Assembly: GCF_001466665.1 (NCBI RefSeq)
Contig: NZ_KQ758903.1
Span: 1,733,684 to 1,797,683 of the forward strand
Source: Dehalogenimonas alkenigignens
GTDB lineage: Bacteria > Chloroflexota > Dehalococcoidia > Dehalococcoidales > Dehalococcoidaceae
Reading direction: 5' to 3'
Length of the DNA stretch: 64,000 nucleotides
Part shown: positions 57,818-64,000 of the stretch, piece after piece
How positions within the stretch are numbered: position 1 is the first letter of the stretch
Layout: every line of letters starts with the position of its first letter
The notes under the pieces: model-generated
Seen by the model: the letters and a program-made list of their open reading frames with translations, nothing else
Told to the model about the DNA's origin: nothing
The model's database searches: none
Translations under genes and position numbers: made by a program

Positions 57818-57856
57818 AGTGCTTTTCCTTCCCGTTAATCACGCCGATGTTATGAA

Positions 57857-58591
57857 CTATTCCGGGGTCACGAACTTCAGCCACGGGCTGATGCTGGCCA
57901 GCGGCCGGTCCATATCGAAATTGACCTTCCCCTGGCTGATGGTCATGCTCCGGATGTTGTAGCCTTCCGAAGTCAGGCTGTTGCCGATGCCGTTAAGTAT
58001 TGAGTCGGTATTGCTCTCAACCCAGCCGAGCGGGACGCTGATGCGACCGATTTCCAGCTTCTCCAGGTCAGAGGTGACCACGTTGTTGGAAATGCTGAGG
58101 GTTCCCGCGGCGTAGACATTCACCCATTTGGCGGTCTTGACGATCCCCATGACCGTGTCAACGATGCCCCCGGACACGCCGTAATCTTCCAGTATCTCCT
58201 GCAGCCCGGCGACATCGAGCACCCCGGATACCTCTACCTGTCCGCCCTCGCCGAACTTCACCTGGACAAATTTGACCGGGAAATCCGGGATGTCTCCCAG
58301 CGACAGCATTGAGGAAGCCTGCTCGTTGGTCAGGCTGCCGGTAACTCTGGTGTATATCAGAGGGTTCTGAATGATGGCTTGAAGTTCGGAAGTGGTCAGC
58401 GGCTTTCGCAACGCCGCCAGGCCGTCCGCGGCGCTCTCGGTACTGATTTCCACCCCCAGGTCTCTTGGGGTGTTAGTCCCGAGCAGCTTCGAGGCGATAG
58501 GCACGTTGCCCAGAAAATAACCCGCGGCAAAGAAGACTATCAGGAGAAAAGTCAGTAACACGCCGAGGCGGAACAGCCATTTATTCTTCAT
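57857..58591 (-). CDS. Membrane-anchored extracytoplasmic protein, unknown
   Basis: About 244 residues from the ATG at 58591 (AGAGG upstream). An N-terminal anchor (LFRLGVLLTFLLIVFFAAGY) precedes a mixed soluble domain (TSELQAIIQNPLIYTRVTGS, VQVKFGEGGQVEVSGVLDVA, KLEIGRISVPLGWVESNTDS) with a lipid-binding (TULIP-like) feel. No confident family. It leads the operon with the PAAR-like lipoprotein, 39 nt downstream, under a palindromic promoter. Confidence 0.65.
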   Translation of the reverse strand: MKNKWLFRLGVLLTFLLIVFFAAGYFLGNVPIASKLLGTNTPRDLGVEISTESAADGLAALRKPLTTSELQAIIQNPLIYTRVTGSLTNEQASSMLSLGDIPDFPVKFVQVKFGEGGQVEVSGVLDVAGLQEILEDYGVSGGIVDTVMGIVKTAKWVNVYAAGTLSISNNVVTSDLEKLEIGRISVPLGWVESNTDSILNGIGNSLTSEGYNIRSMTISQGKVNFDMDRPLASISPWLKFVTPE

Positions 58592-58644
58592 TAGCGGCAA
58601 CCTCTTCTATCGCTGCGGTTTCAGGTGAAATTTACATTTCGACG

Positions 58645-58677
58645 ATGATATATTGACGCCTTCAAGCTGTCAATATA
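58645..58677 (-). promoter_or_regulatory. Promoter with a 9-bp inverted repeat
   Basis: On the minus strand TTGACA (58673-58668) and TATCAT (58650-58645) are spaced 17 nt. TATATTGAC (58649-58657) and GTCAATATA (58669-58677) form an inverted repeat that covers the promoter, so a repressor may act here. It drives the PAAR-lipoprotein operon. Confidence 0.65.
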
Positions 58678-58779
58678 CTTTTGATATTAATTTGTAAACG
58701 TTATGTTGTCACGTTTTCAATATAAAAACGCTGAAGAATACAAACGTTGATTTTTCAACCCAAAAACGACAAAACTCGC

Positions 58780-58810
58780 TTGACAATTATAGGAACACTT
58801 GTGCTATATT
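58780..58810 (+). promoter_or_regulatory. Possible upstream promoter of glyA
   Basis: TTGACA (58780-58785) with TATATT (58805-58810) has a 19-nt spacer, but the -10 carries an extended TGC element. It would give a ~275-nt leader to glyA. The leader contains no riboswitch that I can recognise and the frame through it looks non-coding. Confidence 0.45.
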
Positions 58811-59031
58811 ACCGGGCGATGATTACGACCGATATCTTGACATGCTCCGCCGAAGAGACCGGTGCGCCCGCTGCGGGTTTTGTTTACCAACCGGACGACT
58901 TTCGTTTCCCGCGTTCAGCCCATCGCGGATTTTCGGCTTCGTTTCCCGAAAACACATCTTTTTCCGCGATGAACAAATACAAATCCACCTTCAGCCGGCA
59001 CACGGAAAAGTATGACGCCCGCCGCCCGACT

Positions 59032-59040
59032 TGCTATAAT
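59032..59040 (+). promoter_or_regulatory. Extended -10 promoter of glyA
   Basis: TGCTATAAT at 59032-59040 is a perfect extended -10 without a good -35, 50 nt before the GTG start. Confidence 0.5.
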
Positions 59041-59090
59041 GACCCTTGCTCCACGCCCGCCGAGGGGCAGGGCTTTTTGAAAGGAAAAAT

Positions 59091-60338
<1,248 letters not shown>

Positions 60339-60356
60339 CCAGAAAGAGGAATGCCA

Positions 60357-61301
60357 ATGGATGAATTGAAGGTATTCACCGGCAACGCCCACCCGGCGCT
60401 GGCCAAAGCCGTCGTCGAGTACCTGGGCATTCCGCTGGGCGGCAGCCAGGTGTTCCAGTTCTCCAACGAGAATATCTTCGTAAAAATCCTGGACAACGTG
60501 CGCAACCGCGATACTTTCATCGTTCAGCCGTTTTCGACTCCAGTTAACCAGAGCATACTGGAACTCCTGATCATGATCGACGCCTTAAAACGGGCCTCGG
60601 CCGGCCGGATCACCGCCGTCATCCCTTACTATGCTTACGGCCGCACCGATAAAAAAGATCAGCCCCGCGTGCCAATCACGGCCCGCCTGCTGGCGGACCT
60701 GTTGACCGTAGCCGGCGCCAACCGCGTGCTCACCGTGGACCTGCACGCCGCCCAGATACAGGGCTTTTTCAACATCCCGGTCGATGAACTGTCGGCCATC
60801 AACCTGCTGACCGGCTACATTAAGAAGAAAGAGTTGGCCAATCTGGTGGTGGTAGCCACCGATATCGGTATTTCCAAACGGGCCCGCGACTTCGCCGCCA
60901 AGCTGAACGCGCCGCTGGCCATCATCGAGAAGCGCCGCGTCGGCAACGAGGACAAGACAGAGACGCTGAACATCATCGGTGAAGTCAAAGGCCGGATCGC
61001 CCTGACCGTTGACGACGAGATCGACACCGCCGGCTCTCTGGTCAATTCTGTTAAGACCCTGCTCGAGGCCGGCGCCACCGAGGTCTATGCCTGCTGCACC
61101 CACCCCATCCTCTCAGGGCCGGCCATCAAGCGGATTGAAGCCTCGGCGGTCAGGGAAGTAATCGTCACCGACACCGTGCCAGTGCCGCCCGAGAAACGAA
61201 CCGGCAAAATTATCGTTCTTCCCGTTGCGCCCCTGCTGGGAGAAGCCATCCACCGCATTCACACCGGCCTTTCGGTCGGCGCTATGTTCCAGCAGGAATG
61301 A
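60357..61301 (+). CDS. prs: Ribose-phosphate pyrophosphokinase
   Basis: A 314-residue protein from the ATG at 60357, with AGAGGA 7 nt upstream (the ATG 6 nt earlier is too close). PRPP synthetase motifs: the flexible loop YYAYGRTDKKDQPR, VDLHAAQIQGFF, and the PRPP site LTVDDEIDTAGSLV. It makes PRPP from ribose 5-phosphate and ATP for nucleotide synthesis. Likely cotranscribed with glyA and the J-domain gene. Confidence 0.95.
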   Translation: MDELKVFTGNAHPALAKAVVEYLGIPLGGSQVFQFSNENIFVKILDNVRNRDTFIVQPFSTPVNQSILELLIMIDALKRASAGRITAVIPYYAYGRTDKKDQPRVPITARLLADLLTVAGANRVLTVDLHAAQIQGFFNIPVDELSAINLLTGYIKKKELANLVVVATDIGISKRARDFAAKLNAPLAIIEKRRVGNEDKTETLNIIGEVKGRIALTVDDEIDTAGSLVNSVKTLLEAGATEVYACCTHPILSGPAIKRIEASAVREVIVTDTVPVPPEKRTGKIIVLPVAPLLGEAIHRIHTGLSVGAMFQQE

Positions 61302-61314
61302 CAGCGGATCGATC

Positions 61315-61605
61315 ATGAAGCCGACTGCAGCCCCGAGTTTCGAAGAAATAACGAAAGCCCGCCTTCTTCTGAACCTGGGAGAGGCAGCCACCTTAAAGGA
61401 AATCAAATCCGCCTACCGGCGCCTGTCGCATCGGCTCCACCCCGATAAACAGGGAGAGGCTCCCGCGATGGCCAGACTAAACAAGGCTTATGAAACCCTG
61501 ATGAGCTATGTCGAGGATTATGCTTACGGATTCACCGAAGCCGAGTTCTTCCGAAGATACCCCCGGGCCGAGCATCTTGACCGATTTTTCGAGGGCGGCT
61601 TTTAG
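61315..61605 (+). CDS. Short J-domain protein
   Basis: About 96 residues from the ATG at 61315, 13 nt after prs. The J domain is canonical (ARLLLNLGEAATLKEIKSAY, RLSHRLHPDKQGEA with HPD, then ARLNKAYETLMSYV); the C-terminal ~30 residues are aromatic and acidic. Probably a specialised DnaK co-chaperone; convergent with mutL. Confidence 0.75.
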   Translation: MKPTAAPSFEEITKARLLLNLGEAATLKEIKSAYRRLSHRLHPDKQGEAPAMARLNKAYETLMSYVEDYAYGFTEAEFFRRYPRAEHLDRFFEGGF

Positions 61606-61611
61606 GAACCC

Positions 61612-63312
61612 TCAAGCGCGCTTGAAATGCCGTTCCAGCGCCGCGGAATCCAGTTTGAGCAGGGTTGGGCGGCCGTGGGGGCAGGTGTTGGGAACTTTAG
61701 CCTTCTCCAGATCGAGCAGCAACACCCGGATCTCATCAATGGAGAGTGTCTTGCCCGCCCGCACTGCTGAATGACAGGCGATGAGTTCGGCCAACCGTTC
61801 CTCGCCGCGGGAGACGGACTCCGGCGAGTTCAGGAATTCACGCAGGGCTGTTCGCCAGTCGCCTCCGGACAGGGCCTGGGGTATGGCGCGGACGAGGATA
61901 CTGCGGCCGCCGAATGCCTCGGTCACGAAGCCACATTCGGAAAGCACCGGTGTTAATACCGGATAGCGGCCAGCCTCGGCCGGGGAGAGCTCGACATTCT
62001 GCGGCTCCAACAGGGCTTGCGACGACGGCGAGCGGTTTGCCCGTTCCACCAGTACCTTTTCATACATAATTCGCTCGTGGGCGGCGTGCTGGTCAATGAT
62101 GTACAGCCCGTCCGGGCCTTCGGCCAGGATATAGCAGCCGGCCAACTGTCCCAGCGGGCGCAGCGCCGGCAGAGCCTGTGAAAAGATTGGTCCCGACTCC
62201 GATGATAATGCCTTCGCCCGGGTGAAAAAATCATCCGCCGAGGGTGACGGCTTGAAAACTCCCGGCCGGTAGGGCGCTGCGGTTTCACCGGCAGCGGGAG
62301 TTTGGGCCTCGATAGCCGGTACAGGAGATCCGCACAGCAGCGCGTCCCGCGCCGCCCGCCGCACGAAGTCGAAGACCTTGCCGTCCTCTCGGAATTTTAT
62401 CTCGGTCTTGGCGGGATGGATGTTGATATCGATGTCCGACGGCGGCAGCACGAGGTTGACGACCGCCACCGGATAACGACCGACAGTAAGCAAGCCGCGG
62501 TAAGCCTCCTCGACCGCCCTGGACAGCATGCTGTTCCTGATCCAGCGTCGGTTGACGAAAAAGTACATCCCGCTGCGATTGGCGCGGGAGGCGTCCGGGG
62601 GAGAGACCAGACCGCCGACAGTAAATAATCCCTCGGCGGCGGCGGCTTCAATCATCCGGGCGGCGATGTCGCCGCCGAGGACCTCGGCGGCGACATCGCG
62701 CAGCCGGCCGCTGCCCGGCGTAGACAGGATTTCCCGACCGTCGACCGAAAGGCGAAACTTTATGCCGGGGTAAGCCATGGCGTAGTTGGCGACCGTGTTC
62801 ACGATATGACCGGTCTCGGTAGCATCGGATTTGAGGAATTTGAGACGGGCGGGCACCTCTTTGAACAGATGGGTGACGGAGATGGTGGTGCCGCAAGCCC
62901 GGGCGGCAGGTACGATTTTTTCATGATGACCGGCGCCCAATGTCAAACGACTGCCTGCAAACGCCCCGGAGACGGCGCTGGTAACCTCGATGTCAGCGAC
63001 GGCGGCGATCGAAGCCAGTGCCTCGCCGCGAAACCCCAGGGTCTCAAGCGTCGAGAGATCATCGAAAGATACGATTTTGGATGTGGCGTGGCGAGTGAAA
63101 GCCAATGATAGCTCGTCCGACGGGATACCGCAGCCGTCGTCGGCCACCCTGATCAGGGCGGCGCCGCCGCCTTTGATTTCGATATCGATGCGCCGGGCGC
63201 CGGCGTCGAGAGAGTTCTCCAGCAGTTCTTTGACCGCCGAAGCCGGCCGCTCAACCACCTCTCCGGCGGCAATCCTGGCCACGGTCCGGGGGTCGAGAAC
63301 GCGGATGGGCAT
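61612..63312 (-). CDS. mutL: DNA mismatch repair protein MutL
   Basis: A 566-residue protein with GHKL ATPase motifs: AAGEVVERPASAVKELLENS, DDGCGIPSDEL, and HATSKI with LGFRGEALASI. The C terminus has the QHAAHER and CPHGRPTLLKL motifs of the MutL dimerisation/endonuclease region. The CPHGRP motif suggests a nicking endonuclease MutL. It starts adjacent to the stop of the helicase gene, so they form an operon. No mutS in the window. Confidence 0.96.
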   Translation of the reverse strand: MPIRVLDPRTVARIAAGEVVERPASAVKELLENSLDAGARRIDIEIKGGGAALIRVADDGCGIPSDELSLAFTRHATSKIVSFDDLSTLETLGFRGEALASIAAVADIEVTSAVSGAFAGSRLTLGAGHHEKIVPAARACGTTISVTHLFKEVPARLKFLKSDATETGHIVNTVANYAMAYPGIKFRLSVDGREILSTPGSGRLRDVAAEVLGGDIAARMIEAAAAEGLFTVGGLVSPPDASRANRSGMYFFVNRRWIRNSMLSRAVEEAYRGLLTVGRYPVAVVNLVLPPSDIDINIHPAKTEIKFREDGKVFDFVRRAARDALLCGSPVPAIEAQTPAAGETAAPYRPGVFKPSPSADDFFTRAKALSSESGPIFSQALPALRPLGQLAGCYILAEGPDGLYIIDQHAAHERIMYEKVLVERANRSPSSQALLEPQNVELSPAEAGRYPVLTPVLSECGFVTEAFGGRSILVRAIPQALSGGDWRTALREFLNSPESVSRGEERLAELIACHSAVRAGKTLSIDEIRVLLLDLEKAKVPNTCPHGRPTLLKLDSAALERHFKRA

Positions 63313-64000
63313 TCAGGTCTTCTCCAGCTTAGCGAAAGACAGCAGCAGTTTTTTAAGACCCCTGTCTTTGAAAGAAACGACGATCTCATGGTCGTCCTTG
63401 ACCGGCAGGGTGCTGATGACCACGCCGTCGCCGAAGACCGGGTGGCGCACCTGGTCGCCGGTCTTGTAGGCCGGCGCCGAAGGCCTGACGTGCGTTCGAG
63501 ACAGCCCCGGGGCCGCAGATTTCGATACCTGAGCCGCCTGGGCCTGCGGCGGCCGCTCGGCATACTGGTAGAGTTTCTTCTGGAGCGGGATGAGCGGCTG
63601 CACCGGTTCGTTGGGGGAGACCGCCTCGGTGGTCAAGTTCGATGGAATGGCTTCCAGGAAGCGGGAAGGCTCGTTGACCGTGCTGCCGCCCATCAGGCTG
63701 CGGCGGAAAGCGCGCAAGAGGTACAGCCGCCGTTTGGCGCGGGTCACGCCGACATAGCACAACCGCCGCTCCTCCTCCATTTGGGCAGGGTCGTCGAAGG
63801 AGCGGAAATGCGGCAGCACTCCCTCCTCCAGACCGACGATAAAAACCACCGGGAACTCCAGCCCCTTGGCCTGGTGCAGGGTGATCAGGGTTACGCCGCC
63901 CTCAGTCTCGTCCAGATTGTCGAGGTCGGAAACCAGGCTAACGCTCTCCAGGAAAGGCGACAGCGCCTCACCCGGGGGTAAACCGTTGAATGGTTCGGCT
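63313..64000 (-). CDS. pcrA: UvrD/PcrA-type helicase, C-terminal part
   Basis: The open frame continues past the window edge (5' part missing). GVTLITLHQAKGLEFPVVFI with GLEEGVLPH and EEERRLCYVGVTRAKRRLYL are UvrD/PcrA motifs IV-VI. The C-terminal ~60 residues (HPVFGDGVVISTLPVKDDHE, SFKDRGLKKLLLSFAKL) resemble the PcrA C-terminal RNA-polymerase-binding Tudor-like domain. It unwinds DNA in repair and removes transcription obstacles. Confidence 0.9.
   Translation of the reverse strand, partial: AEPFNGLPPGEALSPFLESVSLVSDLDNLDETEGGVTLITLHQAKGLEFPVVFIVGLEEGVLPHFRSFDDPAQMEEERRLCYVGVTRAKRRLYLLRAFRRSLMGGSTVNEPSRFLEAIPSNLTTEAVSPNEPVQPLIPLQKKLYQYAERPPQAQAAQVSKSAAPGLSRTHVRPSAPAYKTGDQVRHPVFGDGVVISTLPVKDDHEIVVSFKDRGLKKLLLSFAKLEKT

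Noticed and set aside
59046-59090. Earlier in-frame ATG for glyA
   Set aside because: No SD sequence and non-conserved residues; GTG at 59091 has AAAGGA upstream.

Overview
The window joins two kinds of DNA. Bases ~35,250-64,000 are a G+C-rich bacterial chromosome carrying housekeeping genes on both strands: argC, a two-ASKHA-domain acyl-CoA dehydratase activase, a Kef-type antiporter, thyX, a C-terminal processing protease, RNase P RNA, a beta-CASP nuclease, ftsK, RNase J, a family 4 uracil-DNA glycosylase, glyA, prs, mutL and a pcrA/uvrD-type helicase. The gene content (ThyX, RNase J, Fe-S UDG, very large activase) fits an anaerobic Chloroflexota, most likely Dehalococcoidia. That placement is an inference from gene content; no 16S gene is present.

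Bases 1 to ~35,170 are an integrated mobile element, or the right-hand part of one. Its right boundary is clear: a large serine recombinase gene runs into the 3' end of a tRNA-Val(CAC) gene, and its last codons are read out of the tRNA. Next to it lie a divergent Xre-type repressor switch with two well-formed promoters (32.1-32.3 kb), an ImmA-like protein, and a gene resembling phage recombination directionality factors. Leftwards follows one long minus-strand series: RDF-like, primase/helicase (with an iteron-like repeat cluster inside its 3' end), small Cys-rich and membrane proteins, J-domain protein, AAA+ ATPase, C2H2 zinc-finger protein. Then comes a dense block (12.5-23.2 kb) of about 20 small genes with strong ribosome binding sites and overlapping ends: beta-rich proteins, membrane proteins with strikingly methionine-rich segments, a subtilisin-like protease, a compact tyrosine recombinase and a DUF192/ArdC-like metallopeptidase fusion. 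I see no terminase, portal, known capsid or conjugation ATPase, so this block may be an undescribed particle- or surface-structure module.

Cargo interrupts or follows these modules: a plus-strand Xre-ImmA pair (23.5-25.3 kb, visibly A+T-richer), DUF6236/DUF429-like genes (10.6-12.4 kb), a three-gene operon of a zinc-ribbon protein, a beta-CASP metallo-beta-lactamase fused to a PD-(D/E)XK domain, and a stand-alone PD-(D/E)XK protein (7.0-10.3 kb), a sigma-like protein, a short sliding-clamp homologue, a small plasmid-type protein, and an HTH-SNF2 helicase operon behind a perfect 16-bp palindrome. The left end of the element is not recognisable here and probably lies outside the window.
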